DNA of 64,000 nt, from NCBI RefSeq assembly GCF_007828835.1, contig NZ_VIVL01000006.1, positions 310,001-374,000 of the forward strand, read 5' to 3'. Source of the stretch: Variovorax beijingensis. Its GTDB lineage: Bacteria > Pseudomonadota > Gammaproteobacteria > Burkholderiales > Burkholderiaceae_C. The translations under genes were made by a program, and so were the position numbers. Each line of letters starts with the position of its first letter. Within the stretch, counting starts at the first letter, position 1. The notes beneath the pieces were generated by a model that saw nothing but the letters and a program-made list of their open reading frames with translations, had not been told where the DNA came from and made no database searches. This document shows positions 24,993 through 38,945 of the stretch, piece after piece.

Positions 24993-27290
24993 GTGAGCCG
25001 ACCGAAATTGCCCACCGCCCGCCGGCTGATCGGCCTTGCCGTGGCGGCCGCTGCCTGCCCCCTGCCCGGACAGGCGCAGGAGGCCGGCGCGGCCCAGCCG
25101 GGCAGTCTGCCGGCCGTCGAGGTGGTCGCCACCACGCCGGTGCCGGGCATCGAGGTACCAAAGGACCAGATCCCGTCCAACGTGCAGACCGCCGACGACC
25201 TGCACCTGCGCCGCGCGCAGAGCCTGAACCTGCCGGACTTCATGGCCACGCAGCTGCCCAGCGTGAACGTGAACGAGATCCAGGGCAATCCGTACCAGGT
25301 CGACGTGAACTACCGCGGCTTCAGCGCGAGCCCGGTGCTCGGCACGCCGCAGGGCCTGTCGGTGTACCAGGACGGCGTGCGCATCAACGAGCCCTTCGGC
25401 GACGTGGTGAACTGGGACCTGATCCCGAAGGCCGCCATATCGAGCATCACGCTGCTGCCGGGCTCCAACCCGCTGTTCGGCCTCAACACGCTCGGCGGTG
25501 CGCTGTCGCTGCAGACCAAGCGCGGCGACACGCACCCCGGCACCGAGCTGGAGCTGCAGGCCGGCTCCTTCGGCCGCGTGAGCACCGAACTCACGCATGG
25601 CCGCAAGCTGGCCGAAGGCGGGCACCTGTTCCTCGCGCTCGGCGGCCTCAACGAAGACGGCTGGCGCAATTTCTCGCCCTCGCGCGTGCGCCAGCTGTTT
25701 GCCAAGGTCGGGCAGGACAGCGGAAGGCTTTCCTGGGACCTGAGCTTCACCCATGGCGACAACCGGATGATCGGCAACGGCCTGCTGCCCGAGTCGATGC
25801 TGATGCAGAACCGCAAGCAGGTCTACACGCGGCCCGACCGCACCAACAACCGCATGTCGATGCTCACGCTCAACGCCAGCTACCGCCTGAGCGACCAGCA
25901 GACGATTTCCATGACCGCCTACTCGCGGCGTTCGCGCTACAGCACGCTCAATGGCGACCTCAACGACGATTTCAATCCGCCGGACAACGAGGCCACGGGC
26001 GTGGAGAACCGCACCTACACGCGCCAGCATGGCGAAGGCGTGGCGCTGCAGTCGACCTATGCCGCGGGCATTCACCAGCTCACCTTCGGTGCCTCGGTGG
26101 ACCGCGCGCACACGCACTTCCGCCAGACCGAGGCCGAGGGCCTGCTGGACTCCACGCGCGCGGTGGTGCCGCAGGAAGAAGCCGAAGTCGATGCGCTGCT
26201 CGCGGGCAGGAGCCGCACTGCGAGCCTCTATTTTTCCGACCTGGTGAGCCTGCGGCCGAACCTGCAGCTGAGCCTCTCGGGCCGCTACAACGACACCCGC
26301 GTGAGCACCCGCGACGAGGGGCGCGCCTTGCTCGGGCTGTCCACGCAGCTCGACGGCGAAGGCCGCTACAAGAAGTTCAATCCCGCCATCGGCCTCACAT
26401 GGCAGGCCACGCCGCGGCTCACGGCCTACGCGGGCTGGAGCCAGGGCAGCCGCGCGCCGAGCCCGATCGAGCTCGGCTGCTCCGACCCGGCCAACGCTTG
26501 CGTGCTGCCCAACGCGCTGCAGTCCGATCCGCCGCTCAAGCAGGTGGTGTCGCAGACATTCGAAACCGGACTGCGCGGCACGCTCGACTCCGGCATGCGC
26601 TGGAATGCCTCGGTGTTCCGCACCGTCAACAAGGACGACCTGCTGTTCGTGAGCAGCGGGCTCTCGCGCGGCTACTTCAGCAACTTCGGGCGCACCCTGC
26701 GCCAGGGCGTGGAACTCGGCCTTTCGCAGCACACGGACCGCGTCGACTGGTCGCTGTCGTACAGCTACCTGCGCGCGAGGTACGACTCGCCGGCCTGCCT
26801 CGTGGCCGAAGCGAACAGCAGCGCCGAGACCAGCCCCGCCTGCACCGGCGAGGGCGAGATCGCGGTGCGCCGCGGCGACCGCCTGCCGGGGCTGCCGGCG
26901 CATTCGCTCAAGCTCAATGTCGACTGGCGCGTGACCCCCGAGTGGACGCTGGGCGCGCAGTACCGCGTGTACTCGAAGCAGACGGTGCGCGGCAACGAGA
27001 ACGGCCTGCACGCACCCGACGGGGCCGATTTCAGCGGCAGCGGCCGCATCGGCGGCTACGCGCTGCTCGACCTCACGACGCGCTGGAAGCTCGGGCGCAA
27101 CCTCGAACTCTTTGCCAAGGTGGCGAACGTGTTCAACCGCCGCTATGCCACGGCGGGCCAGCTGGGCCGCAACGGCTTCGATGCGAGCGGCGCGGTGGCG
27201 GCGCCCGATGCATGGCGCAATGCGCAGTTCGTGGCGCCGGGCGCGCCGCGCGCGGTGTGGATCGGCATGCGGGTGCAACTGGGCGTCTGA
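24993..27290 (+). CDS. TonB-dependent outer membrane receptor, candidate lanthanide-chelate receptor
   Basis: A 765-residue TonB-dependent receptor. A GTG start at 24993 with GGGGGAGAA just upstream gives a signal peptide (RLIGLAVAAAACPLPGQA), then a plug domain (LPAVEVVATTPVPG, VSVYQDGVRINEPFGDVVNWD, LLPGSNPLFGLNTLGGALSLQTKRG) and a 22-strand barrel ending in RAVWIGMRVQLGV with a slightly atypical terminus (V instead of F). Receptors of this kind import metal chelates across the outer membrane. Location behind the PQQ-associated ABC genes and beside xoxF matches the position of LutH in Methylorubrum. It converges on cbbR with an 18-base gap. Confidence 0.88.
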   Translation: MSRPKLPTARRLIGLAVAAAACPLPGQAQEAGAAQPGSLPAVEVVATTPVPGIEVPKDQIPSNVQTADDLHLRRAQSLNLPDFMATQLPSVNVNEIQGNPYQVDVNYRGFSASPVLGTPQGLSVYQDGVRINEPFGDVVNWDLIPKAAISSITLLPGSNPLFGLNTLGGALSLQTKRGDTHPGTELELQAGSFGRVSTELTHGRKLAEGGHLFLALGGLNEDGWRNFSPSRVRQLFAKVGQDSGRLSWDLSFTHGDNRMIGNGLLPESMLMQNRKQVYTRPDRTNNRMSMLTLNASYRLSDQQTISMTAYSRRSRYSTLNGDLNDDFNPPDNEATGVENRTYTRQHGEGVALQSTYAAGIHQLTFGASVDRAHTHFRQTEAEGLLDSTRAVVPQEEAEVDALLAGRSRTASLYFSDLVSLRPNLQLSLSGRYNDTRVSTRDEGRALLGLSTQLDGEGRYKKFNPAIGLTWQATPRLTAYAGWSQGSRAPSPIELGCSDPANACVLPNALQSDPPLKQVVSQTFETGLRGTLDSGMRWNASVFRTVNKDDLLFVSSGLSRGYFSNFGRTLRQGVELGLSQHTDRVDWSLSYSYLRARYDSPACLVAEANSSAETSPACTGEGEIAVRRGDRLPGLPAHSLKLNVDWRVTPEWTLGAQYRVYSKQTVRGNENGLHAPDGADFSGSGRIGGYALLDLTTRWKLGRNLELFAKVANVFNRRYATAGQLGRNGFDASGAVAAPDAWRNAQFVAPGAPRAVWIGMRVQLGV

Positions 27291-29873
<2,583 letters not shown>

Positions 29874-29903
29874 ACCCGCTTTCCAGTTCCAGGAGCAACA
29901 GAC

Positions 29904-30323
29904 ATGCGAATCACACAAGGCACCTTTTCCTTCCTGCCCGACCTGAGCGACGAGCAGATCAGCCGCCAGGTCGACTACTGCCTCGACAAGGGCTGGGCCA
30001 TCGGCCTCGAATACACCGACGACCCCCATCCGCGCAACACCTTCTGGGAGATGTTCGGCAACCCGATGTTCGACATCAAGGATGCGGCCGGCGTCATGCT
30101 CGAACTCGCGGCCTGCCGCAAGACCTTCCCGCAGCAGTACATCCGCGTGACGGCTTTCGATTCGACGCACGGCACCGAGTCGGTCGTGATGTCCTTCATC
30201 GTCAACCGGCCGTCGAACGAACCGGGCTTCCGCCTGATCCGCACCGAGGAGCCGGGCCGCACGATCCGCTACAGCATCGAGAGCTATGCGGCGCAGGCGC
30301 GGCCCGAAGGCAGCCGCTACTGA
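29904..30323 (+). CDS. cbbS: RuBisCO small subunit, red-type
   Basis: A 139-residue small subunit with the typical start MRITQGTFSFLPDLSDEQI and motifs QVDYCLDKGWAIGLEYTDDPHPRNTFWEMF and CRKTFPQQYIRVTAFD. The C-terminal extension (NRPSNEPGFRLIRTEEPGR) beyond the core is the mark of red-type Form IC/ID subunits, in which it forms a hairpin in the central channel. It lies 30 bases after cbbL and before the matching activase cbbX. The ribosome site AGGAG is just upstream. Confidence 0.97.
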   Translation: MRITQGTFSFLPDLSDEQISRQVDYCLDKGWAIGLEYTDDPHPRNTFWEMFGNPMFDIKDAAGVMLELAACRKTFPQQYIRVTAFDSTHGTESVVMSFIVNRPSNEPGFRLIRTEEPGRTIRYSIESYAAQARPEGSRY

Positions 30324-30359
30324 TCGAACCCTTTCGCACGCGCATTGCAAGAGGCACGC

Positions 30360-31283
30360 ATGGACGCCACCGAATCCCCCGCCGCAACGGCCACGGCGCC
30401 GAGGCAGCTCTTCGAGTCTTCGGGCGTGAAGGCGCTGCTCGACCAGCTCGACGCCGAGCTGATCGGGCTGGCGCCGGTCAAGGGCCGCATCCGCGACATC
30501 GCGGCGCTGCTCTTGATCGACAAGCTGCGCCAGGCGCAGGGGCTGCAGTCGCAGCCGCCTTCACTGCACATGTCGTTCACGGGCAACCCGGGCACCGGAA
30601 AGACCACGGTGGCGATGCGCATGGCCGAGGTGCTCAAGCAGCTGGGCTATGTGCGCAAGGGCCACCTGGTGGCGGTGACGCGCGACGACCTGGTGGGCCA
30701 GTTCATCGGCCACACGGCGCCCAAGACCAAGGAAGTGATCAAGAAGGCGATGGGCGGCGTGCTGTTCATCGACGAGGCCTACTACCTCTACCGGCCCGAG
30801 AATGAACGCGACTACGGGCAGGAGGCCATCGAGATCCTGCTGCAGGTGATGGAGAACCAGCGCGACGACCTGGTGGTGATCCTCGCAGGCTACAAGGACC
30901 GCATGGAGACCTTCTTCGGCAGCAACCCGGGCATGGCCTCGCGCATTGCGCACCACATCGACTTTCCGGACTACAGCGAGGCCGAGCTGATGCAGATCGC
31001 GCAGCTCATGCTGGGGCGGCTGAACTACAGCTTCGACGACGGCGCGGCCTCCACCTTCTCGCGCTACGTGAGCCTGCGCCGGGGCCAGCCGCACTTTGCC
31101 AATGCGCGATCGATCCGCAACGCGCTCGACCGCATCCGGCTGCGCCACGCCACGCGCCTGTTCGGCAGCGACGAGGCCCTGACGCGCGAGCAGCTCTGCA
31201 CGCTGCAGGCGCAGGACATCCTGGCCAGCCGTGTCTTCAATGCGCCGGCGGACGGCCCGCAGGCCGAAGGAGAAAAGAGATGA
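30360..31283 (+). CDS. cbbX: Red-type RuBisCO activase CbbX
   Basis: A 307-residue AAA+ ATPase. Walker A is GNPGTGKT (residues 75-82), Walker [11 protein letters not shown], followed by the pore-loop region and sensor segments ([29 protein letters not shown]). CbbX threads the C-terminus of the red-type large subunit to release inhibitory sugar phosphates. The ATG at 30360 preceded by AGAGG is preferred to a TTG 15 bases earlier. The stop overlaps the cbbY start (ATGA). Presence of cbbX agrees with the Form IC assignment of CbbL and CbbS. Confidence 0.96.
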   Translation: MDATESPAATATAPRQLFESSGVKALLDQLDAELIGLAPVKGRIRDIAALLLIDKLRQAQGLQSQPPSLHMSFTGNPGTGKTTVAMRMAEVLKQLGYVRKGHLVAVTRDDLVGQFIGHTAPKTKEVIKKAMGGVLFIDEAYYLYRPENERDYGQEAIEILLQVMENQRDDLVVILAGYKDRMETFFGSNPGMASRIAHHIDFPDYSEAELMQIAQLMLGRLNYSFDDGAASTFSRYVSLRRGQPHFANARSIRNALDRIRLRHATRLFGSDEALTREQLCTLQAQDILASRVFNAPADGPQAEGEKR

Positions 31284-32083
31284 GCATCGAAGCCCTGGTC
31301 TTCGACGTCGACGGCACCCTGGCCGACACCGAGGAAGTGCACCGCATGGCCTTCAACCTGGCTTTCGAGCAGCTCGGGCTCGGCTGGCACTGGAGCCAGG
31401 CCGAATACCGCGCGCTGCTGGCGGTCACGGGCGGCAAGGAGCGCATGAAGGCCTACATCGATTCGCTGCCGCTGGGTGCATCCGAGAAGAAGCGGCTGCA
31501 TGAACGCGTGCCGGCCATCCATGTGGCCAAGACGCAGCACTACACCGACATCGCGCGGCGCGGCGGCATCGAGCTGCGCACCGGCGTGCTGCGGTTTCTG
31601 GAGGAGGCTCAGCGCGCCGGCCTGCGCCTGGCGATTGCCAGCACCACCACCGCCGTCAACATCGACGCGCTGCTGCAGGCCACGCTCGGCCCGCGCGGCC
31701 TCACGATGTTCGACGTGATCGCCTGCGGCGACCAGGTGCGCGCGAAGAAGCCGGCGTCCGACATCTACCTGCTGGCGCTCGACACGCTGGGCGTGCCGCC
31801 CGAACGCGCCATCGCCATCGAGGACTCGCCCAACGGGCTGCGCTCGGCGCTGGGCGCCGGTCTCTGGACGCTGGTCACGCCGACCTTCTGGACCGAGGGC
31901 AGCGACTTCAGCGGCGCCGGCCTGGTGCTGCCGAGCCTGGGTGATCCTGCCCAGCCGCTGGCCGGCGAGCCCGGCGGGCGCCTTGCATCCGCGGCATGGC
32001 TCGGCATCGACGAACTGTTGCGGATGGCCACCGTGGCCCCGCCATTGAATGCCGTGCAGGCGCTCTACCGCGAGGACTCCTAG
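31280..32083 (+). CDS. cbbY: HAD phosphatase CbbY (xylulose-1,5-bisphosphatase)
   Basis: A 267-residue HAD-family phosphatase. Motif I is [13 protein letters not shown] with the nucleophile Asp, motif [11 protein letters not shown], motif III Lys in AKKPASDIY and motif [13 protein letters not shown]. CbbY in red-type operons removes xylulose-1,5-bisphosphate, an inhibitory by-product of RuBisCO, and so works with CbbX. The TAG stop is 24 bases before the cbbE start used here; a second ATG directly after the stop would give cbbE eight extra residues. Confidence 0.93.
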   Translation: MSIEALVFDVDGTLADTEEVHRMAFNLAFEQLGLGWHWSQAEYRALLAVTGGKERMKAYIDSLPLGASEKKRLHERVPAIHVAKTQHYTDIARRGGIELRTGVLRFLEEAQRAGLRLAIASTTTAVNIDALLQATLGPRGLTMFDVIACGDQVRAKKPASDIYLLALDTLGVPPERAIAIEDSPNGLRSALGAGLWTLVTPTFWTEGSDFSGAGLVLPSLGDPAQPLAGEPGGRLASAAWLGIDELLRMATVAPPLNAVQALYREDS

Positions 32084-32107
32084 ATGCAGAACCAGGAAAG
32101 AAACACC

Positions 32108-32791
32108 ATGCGGATCGCGCCCAGCCTGCTGTCGGCGAACTTCGCACGGCTCGGCGAGGAGGTCACGGCGGTCATCGAAGCCGGTGCCGACCTGATCCAT
32201 TTCGATGTCATGGACAACCACTATGTTCCAAATCTGACAATCGGTCCGCTGGTCTGCGAGGCCATCAAGCCCTATGCGACGGTGCCGATCGACGTGCACC
32301 TGATGGTCAAGCCGGTCGATGCGCTGATCCCGATGTTCGCGCAGGCCGGCGCCTCGATCATTTCGTTTCATCCCGAGGCCAGCGAGCACATCGACCGCAC
32401 GATCCGGTTGATCAGGGACAGCGGCTGCAGGGCCGGCCTGGTGCTCAACCCCGCCACGCCGCTTGCGGTGCTCGACCATGTGCTGGACCAGCTCGACCTG
32501 GTGCTGCTGATGTCGGTCAATCCCGGCTTCGGCGGCCAGAGCTTCATCGAGAGCGTGCTGCCGAAGATCGAGGCGGTGCGCCGCCGCATCGATGCCAGCG
32601 GGCGCGATATCTGGCTGGAGGTCGATGGCGGCGTGAAGCCCGGCAACGCCGCGCGCATCGGCGCCGCGGGTGCCGACACCCTGGTGGCGGGCTCGGCCGT
32701 GTTCAACGGTGGCCGCTACCGCGAGGCCATCGGCGCCATCCGCGCGCAGGCGCTGCAGGGCCGGCATTCAATGGAAGGGCGTCCCGCATGA
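32108..32791 (+). CDS. cbbE: Ribulose-phosphate 3-epimerase
   Basis: A 227-residue TIM-barrel enzyme that interconverts ribulose-5-phosphate and xylulose-5-phosphate in the Calvin cycle. Motifs: [68 protein letters not shown]. The ATG at 32108 is chosen since AGGAAAG stands at the right distance before it and the family starts there. The stop overlaps the next gene (ATGA at 32788-32791). Confidence 0.95.
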   Translation: MRIAPSLLSANFARLGEEVTAVIEAGADLIHFDVMDNHYVPNLTIGPLVCEAIKPYATVPIDVHLMVKPVDALIPMFAQAGASIISFHPEASEHIDRTIRLIRDSGCRAGLVLNPATPLAVLDHVLDQLDLVLLMSVNPGFGGQSFIESVLPKIEAVRRRIDASGRDIWLEVDGGVKPGNAARIGAAGADTLVAGSAVFNGGRYREAIGAIRAQALQGRHSMEGRPA

Positions 32792-33519
32792 CGAAAGAAG
32801 AGTTGCACGGCATCGATGCGATCGCCTTCGACCTCGACGGCACGCTGGTCGACAGCGCGCCCGACATCCGGCATGCGCTGAACTGCGCGCTCGAGGAGGG
32901 CGGACTGGCGTGCTTCGAGCTGGACACCGTGCGCGCATGGATCGGCGACGGCCCCGACGCGCTGATCCTGCAGGCGCTGCGCGAGCACGGGCTCGGCGGC
33001 AGCGAGGCGCTGCGCGGCCGGCTGCGCAAGTCCTTCGATGCCGCCACGCTGGCGGCGCCATTGAAGTTCGGCAGCGTGTTCGAGGGCATTGCCGCACTCG
33101 TCTCCGGCCTGCGCCGCACGCTGCCGATGGTGGTGGTCACGAACAAGCCGACGCCGCTGGCACGCGCCGTGCTGGATGCAGCAGGTCTGCTGCCGGCGAT
33201 GGCGGGGGTTCACGGCGCCGACACCGCGGCGCAGCGCAAGCCCGCGCCGCTCCTGCTGCAGGCCGCGGCGCGCCAGCTGGGCGTGGAACCCGCGAGGCTG
33301 CTGATGGTGGGCGACGGCCCGGCCGACCTGCTCGCGGCACAGGCAGCGGGCTGTCCGGCCGCGCTGGTGGCCTGGGGCTATGGCGGCCATGCGGCGGCGA
33401 ATGCGGGCGAAGCGGCGCGCGCATGGCGCGTCTCGACGCCGCAGCAACTGCTGCTGAGGGCATGCGAGTCGCGCGCTGCGGGCCGCCGAGACGAAGAAAT
33501 GACGACCCGGATTTTTTGA
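32788..33519 (+). CDS. cbbZ: Phosphoglycolate phosphatase CbbZ
   Basis: A 243-residue HAD phosphatase that removes 2-phosphoglycolate, the oxygenase by-product of RuBisCO. Motif I is [19 protein letters not shown], motif [13 protein letters not shown], motif [11 protein letters not shown] and motif [19 protein letters not shown]. The C-terminus has a basic extension ([19 protein letters not shown]) beyond the usual end. The ATG overlaps the cbbE stop. Its presence next to cbbY gives the operon both common RuBisCO repair phosphatases. Confidence 0.93.
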   Translation: MTKEELHGIDAIAFDLDGTLVDSAPDIRHALNCALEEGGLACFELDTVRAWIGDGPDALILQALREHGLGGSEALRGRLRKSFDAATLAAPLKFGSVFEGIAALVSGLRRTLPMVVVTNKPTPLARAVLDAAGLLPAMAGVHGADTAAQRKPAPLLLQAAARQLGVEPARLLMVGDGPADLLAAQAAGCPAALVAWGYGGHAAANAGEAARAWRVSTPQQLLLRACESRAAGRRDEEMTTRIF

Positions 33520-33537
33520 TTCAACCAGGAGACGATC

Positions 33538-34611
<1,074 letters not shown>

Positions 34612-34658
34612 ACGAGACCCCGCCGCCCGCACGAATTCTTCATCTCCCCGAGGCCACC

Positions 34659-35537
34659 ATGTCAGCCAAACATCCCATCGTTGCCATCACCGGCTCGTCC
34701 GGCGCGGGCACCACGTCCGTCACGCGGACTTTCGAGAACATCTTCCGCCGCGAGAGCGTCAAGGCGGCCATCGTGGAGGGCGACAGCTTCCACCGCTACG
34801 ACCGCAATTCCATGAAGGTGGCCATGGCCGAGGCCGAGGCCGCCGGCAACCGCAACTTCAGCCACTTCGGCGAGGACGCCAATCTGTTCGCCGAACTCGA
34901 GGCGCTGTTCCGCGACTACGGCGAGGCGGGCGTCGGCCAGAGCCGCAAGTACCTGCACGATGCGCAGGAGGCCGCGCCCTACAAGCAGGAGCCCGGCACT
35001 TTCACGCCGTGGGAAACGCTGCCCGACAGCGAGCTGCTGTTCTATGAGGGCCTGCATGGCGGCGTGACCACCGGGAAGGTCGACATCGCGCGCCACGTCG
35101 ATCTGCTGATCGGCGTGGTGCCGGTGATCAACCTCGAGTGGATCCAGAAGCTGCACCGCGACAAGAACACGCGCGGCTATTCGACCGAGGCCGTGACCGA
35201 CGTGATCCTGCGCCGGATGAACGAGTACGTGCACTACATCTGCCCGCAGTTCACGCGCACGCACATCAACTTTCAGCGCGTGCCGGTGGTGGACACCTCC
35301 GACCCGTTCATTGCGCGCACCATCCCGAGCCCGGACGAGAGCCTGGTCGTGATCCGCTTCGCCAACCCCACGGGCTTCGACTTTCCCTATCTGCTGAGCA
35401 TGCTGCACGACTCCTTCATGTCGCGGGCCAACACGCTGGTGGTGCCGGGCGGAAAGATGGAGCTCGCGATGCAGCTGATCTTCACGCCGATGATCCTGCG
35501 CCTCATGGAGCGCCGCAAGAAGGCCTATGCGATCTAG
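34659..35537 (+). CDS. cbbP: Phosphoribulokinase (proteobacterial type)
   Basis: A 292-residue phosphoribulokinase that makes ribulose-1,5-bisphosphate. P-loop ITGSSGAGTTSVTRTF lies at residues 10-25, followed by VEGDSFHRYDRNSMK, HFGEDANLF and FYEGLHGGVTT with the catalytic Asp and Glu. The size and sequence are of the short proteobacterial class, usually allosterically activated by NADH. The in-frame region before the ATG at 34659 is out of homology. It ends 55 bases before cbbT. Confidence 0.96.
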   Translation: MSAKHPIVAITGSSGAGTTSVTRTFENIFRRESVKAAIVEGDSFHRYDRNSMKVAMAEAEAAGNRNFSHFGEDANLFAELEALFRDYGEAGVGQSRKYLHDAQEAAPYKQEPGTFTPWETLPDSELLFYEGLHGGVTTGKVDIARHVDLLIGVVPVINLEWIQKLHRDKNTRGYSTEAVTDVILRRMNEYVHYICPQFTRTHINFQRVPVVDTSDPFIARTIPSPDESLVVIRFANPTGFDFPYLLSMLHDSFMSRANTLVVPGGKMELAMQLIFTPMILRLMERRKKAYAI

Positions 35538-35592
35538 CGCGCGCCCGCCGCGGCCGAACACCTCACGCACAACGAACCCACCGGAACCTCGC

Positions 35593-37632
35593 ATGACGAC
35601 TGACAACCTCGCCTTGCGCACGCAGTGCGCCAACGCCATCCGCGCGCTGGCCATGGACGCGGTGCAAGCCGCCAACTCGGGCCACCCGGGCATGCCGATG
35701 GGCATGGCCGACATCGCCGAAGCCCTGTGGCGGCATCGCCTGCGGCACGATCCCGCCGATCCGCGCTGGATGAATCGCGACCGCTTCGTCGTTTCCAACG
35801 GGCACGGCTCGATGCTGCTGTATGCGCTGCTGCACCTGAGCGGCTATGCGCTGCCGATGGAGGAGCTGCGGCGCTTCCGCCAGCTGCATTCGCGCACGCC
35901 GGGCCACCCCGAGGCCGGCGTCACGCCCGGCGTGGAAACCACCACCGGGCCGCTGGGGCAGGGCATCAGCAATGCGGTGGGCATGGCGCTGGCCGAGAAG
36001 CTGCTGGCCGAGGAATTCAACCGCCCCGGCCACGAGGTGATCGACCACCGCACCTACGTGTTCCTGGGGGACGGCTGCCTGATGGAAGGCATCAGCCACG
36101 AGGCCTGTTCGCTCGCGGGCACCTGGCGCCTGCGCAAGCTGGTGGCGTTCTACGACGACAACGGCATCTCGATCGACGGCGAGGTCGGCGGCTGGTTCAG
36201 CGACGACACGCCGGGCCGCTTCGAAGCCTACGGCTGGACCGTGCTGCGCGACGTCGACGGCCATGACGCCGAGGCGCTCGACGCAGCCATTGAAAGCGCC
36301 ACGGCCGCGGACCGCCCGGTGCTCGTGTGCTGCAAGACGCGCATCGGCCAGGGTTCGCCGAACCGCGCCGGCACCGCGAAGGCGCATGGCGAGGCATTGG
36401 GCGAGGCCGAGATCGCGTTGACGCGGCAGGCGCTCGGCTGGAGCGCCGCGCCCTTCGAAGTGCCGGCGGCCATTGCAGAGGCGTGGTCGGCGCGCGAATC
36501 GGGCGCCGCGCTGCACAAAGCCTGGCAGGAGCGCTTTGCCGCCTACGCACAGGAGCATCCGGCGCTGGCGCGCAAGTTGCTGCGACGCCATCGCACCGAC
36601 GCGCCGCTCACTGCAAAAGCCGAGGCAGCCCTGGCTGCGGCCGCGTCGGGCGCCGAGCAGCGCAAGGCATCGGTCGCCACGCGAAAGGCCTCGCAGCAGG
36701 TGCTCGACGAAGTCGGCCCGGCGATGCCCGAACTGATCGGCGGTTCGGCCGACCTCACGGGTTCGAACCTCACCGACTGGAAGGGCCACCGCGCGCTCAA
36801 GGGCACGGGCACCGGCAACCACGTGCACTACGGCGTGCGCGAGTTCGGCATGGCGGCCATCATGAACGGGCTCGCGCTGCACGGCGGCTTCCGTCCCTTC
36901 GGCGGCACCTTCCTGACTTTTTCCGACTACGCGCGCAACGGCGTGCGCATGTCGGCGCTGATGAAGCTGCCGGTCATCTATGTCTTCACGCACGACTCGA
37001 TCGGGCTCGGCGAGGACGGCCCGACGCACCAGCCGGTGGAGCATGCCTCGAGCCTGCGGCTGATTCCCGATGTCGACGTGTGGCGCCCGGCCGATGCCAC
37101 CGAGACGGCCGTGGCCTGGCGCCAGGCCCTGCGCCGCGTCGACGGGCCGAGCTGCCTGCTGCTGACGCGCCAGGCGCTGCCGCATGCCGGCGACGCCGGC
37201 GAGCGCATCGAATCCATTGCGCGCGGCGCCTATGTGCTGCGCCGTCCGGAGGCGGAGTGCGTCTGCCTGCTGGCAAGCGGCTCCGAGGTGAGCGTGGCGC
37301 TGGCCGCCGCGGCCCTGCTGGCGCAGGACGGCATCGAGGCGCGCGTGGTGTCCGTGCCGTGCATGGACGTGTTCGAACGGCAGGACAAGGATTGGCGCCA
37401 CGCGGTCATTCCGCGCCACCTGCCGCGCGTGGCGGTGGAGGCCGGCAGCACCGGCCTGTGGTGGAAGTTCGTCGGCGAATACGGCGACGTGGTCGGGCTC
37501 GACCGCTTCGGCGAATCGGCGCCGGCTGGCGAGCTCTTCAAGCTGTTCGGACTGACCGCCGAAGTGGTGGCCGAGCGCGCCCGCCGCCTGCTTGCGAACG
37601 CCGCGCCGGCCGGCCTGAAAGAGGCCGCATGA
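35593..37632 (+). CDS. cbbT: Transketolase
   Basis: A 679-residue thiamine-diphosphate enzyme. Motifs include [20 protein letters not shown], the ThDP site [18 protein letters not shown] with [48 protein letters not shown], and LLTRQALP. It performs the two-carbon transfers of the regenerative phase. Normal length (about 660-680). Its stop is overlapped by an ATG opening a 22-codon frame that runs into the start of cbbA (37629-37697), so reading of cbbA may be coupled. Confidence 0.96.
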   Translation: MTTDNLALRTQCANAIRALAMDAVQAANSGHPGMPMGMADIAEALWRHRLRHDPADPRWMNRDRFVVSNGHGSMLLYALLHLSGYALPMEELRRFRQLHSRTPGHPEAGVTPGVETTTGPLGQGISNAVGMALAEKLLAEEFNRPGHEVIDHRTYVFLGDGCLMEGISHEACSLAGTWRLRKLVAFYDDNGISIDGEVGGWFSDDTPGRFEAYGWTVLRDVDGHDAEALDAAIESATAADRPVLVCCKTRIGQGSPNRAGTAKAHGEALGEAEIALTRQALGWSAAPFEVPAAIAEAWSARESGAALHKAWQERFAAYAQEHPALARKLLRRHRTDAPLTAKAEAALAAAASGAEQRKASVATRKASQQVLDEVGPAMPELIGGSADLTGSNLTDWKGHRALKGTGTGNHVHYGVREFGMAAIMNGLALHGGFRPFGGTFLTFSDYARNGVRMSALMKLPVIYVFTHDSIGLGEDGPTHQPVEHASSLRLIPDVDVWRPADATETAVAWRQALRRVDGPSCLLLTRQALPHAGDAGERIESIARGAYVLRRPEAECVCLLASGSEVSVALAAAALLAQDGIEARVVSVPCMDVFERQDKDWRHAVIPRHLPRVAVEAGSTGLWWKFVGEYGDVVGLDRFGESAPAGELFKLFGLTAEVVAERARRLLANAAPAGLKEAA

Positions 37633-37697
37633 GCTTCGAAACGCGCGACCTGCCCACGCCCATTTCCAACTTCACAGGAGAGCTCCCATGGCCATGA
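37629..37697 (+). other. 22-codon frame bridging cbbT and cbbA
   Basis: An ATG overlapping the cbbT stop (ATGA) opens a 22-codon frame that stops at 37697, just inside the start of cbbA (ATG 37688). It contains the cbbA ribosome site. It probably has no product of its own but would let ribosomes finishing cbbT reach the cbbA start. Confidence 0.3.
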
Positions 37698-38704
37698 TTT
37701 CGCTGCGCCAATTGCTGGACCACGCCGCCGAGCACCAGTACGGCGTGCCGGCGTTCAACGTCAACAACCTGGAGCAGATCCAGGCCATCATGCAGGCCGC
37801 GCGCAAGACCGACAGCCCGGTCATCCTGCAGGCTTCGGCCGGCGCTCGCAAATACGCGGGCGAACCCTTCCTGCGCAAGATGGTCGAGGCGGCGGCCGAG
37901 ATGTACCCCGGGATCCCGATCGTGATGCACCAGGACCACGGCGCCAGCCCGTCGATGTGCATGCAGGCCATCCGTTCGGGCTTCACCAGCGTGATGATGG
38001 ACGGCTCGCTGATGGAAGACGCGAAGACGCCCGCGAGCTATGACTACAACGTGGGCGTGACCAGCCGCGTGGTGGAGATGGCGCATGCGGTCGGCGTCTC
38101 GGTCGAGGGCGAGCTGGGCTGCCTCGGGTCGCTCGAGTCGGGCATGGCCGGCGAGGAAGACGGCAGCGGGGCCGAGGGCGTGCTGTCGCACGACCAACTG
38201 CTGACCGATCCGCAGCAGGCGGTCGATTTCGTGTCGCGCACCGGCGTGGATGCGCTGGCCATTGCCATCGGCACTTCGCATGGCGCCTACAAGTTCAGCC
38301 GCAGGCCGACCGGCGACATCCTTGCGATCGACCGCATCAAGGAGATCCATGCGCGCATTCCGAAGACGCACCTCGTGATGCACGGCTCTTCGTCGGTGCC
38401 GCAGGAATGGCTGGCCGTGATCCGCGAGTTCGGCGGCGACATCAAGGAGACCTACGGCGTGCCGGTGGAGGAGATCCAGGAAGGCATCCGCCATGGCGTG
38501 CGCAAGGTCAACATCGACACCGACATCCGGCTGGCGATGACCGGCGCGATGCGCCGCGCCATGGGCCAGGACCGCAGCGAATTCGATCCGCGCAAGTTCC
38601 TGAAGGAGGCGACCGCGGCCGCGCGCGATGTCTGCATCGACCGCTTCCAGGCCTTCGGCACCGCGGGCATGGCGTCGCGGATCAAGCCGGCGCCGCTGCA
38701 GTAG
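37688..38704 (+). CDS. cbbA: Fructose-bisphosphate aldolase class II
   Basis: A 338-residue class IIB aldolase. Zinc ligands and active-site residues appear in [38 protein letters not shown] and [13 protein letters not shown], and the C-terminal [17 protein letters not shown]. In the Calvin cycle it makes fructose- and sedoheptulose-bisphosphate. The ATG follows ACAGGAGAGC. It is the last cbb gene; gap and pgk do not follow. The stop is only five bases from the stop of the convergent fdsD gene, leaving no room for a separate terminator. Confidence 0.96.
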   Translation: MAMISLRQLLDHAAEHQYGVPAFNVNNLEQIQAIMQAARKTDSPVILQASAGARKYAGEPFLRKMVEAAAEMYPGIPIVMHQDHGASPSMCMQAIRSGFTSVMMDGSLMEDAKTPASYDYNVGVTSRVVEMAHAVGVSVEGELGCLGSLESGMAGEEDGSGAEGVLSHDQLLTDPQQAVDFVSRTGVDALAIAIGTSHGAYKFSRRPTGDILAIDRIKEIHARIPKTHLVMHGSSSVPQEWLAVIREFGGDIKETYGVPVEEIQEGIRHGVRKVNIDTDIRLAMTGAMRRAMGQDRSEFDPRKFLKEATAAARDVCIDRFQAFGTAGMASRIKPAPLQ

Positions 38705-38709
38705 CGCTG

Positions 38710-38934
38710 CTATTCGAGCAGCGCCCGGTGGACGCGGATCGCCTCGGCCGACACGGGGTTCAGTTCCCCCGGTCCGCCGGTGTCCAGGTGCGCCAGCAGC
38801 TCGCGCCGCATGCGCGGTTCCCAGAAGCGTTTCAGGTGCAGCGCCAGGTCATGCAGGGCTTCGCTGCGGTCGGGCATGGCTTCGAAGAAGCTGCCCATCT
38901 GGTTCACCATGCGGATCAGCTGGTCGACGTGCAT
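38710..38934 (-). CDS. fdsD: NAD-dependent formate dehydrogenase delta subunit
   Basis: A 74-residue protein of the FdsD family, which assists assembly or stability of the molybdenum formate dehydrogenase. Family features are the start MHVDQLIRMVNQMGSFF, FWEPRMRRELLAHLD and a C-terminal EAIRVHRALLE. It lies 11 bases after fdhD and is the last gene of the fds operon. The gene is short, with the start fixed by similarity; the upstream in-frame extension overlaps fdhD and is not expected to be translated. Confidence 0.93.
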   Translation of the reverse strand: MHVDQLIRMVNQMGSFFEAMPDRSEALHDLALHLKRFWEPRMRRELLAHLDTGGPGELNPVSAEAIRVHRALLE

Positions 38935-38945
38935 TGCAGGAAACC

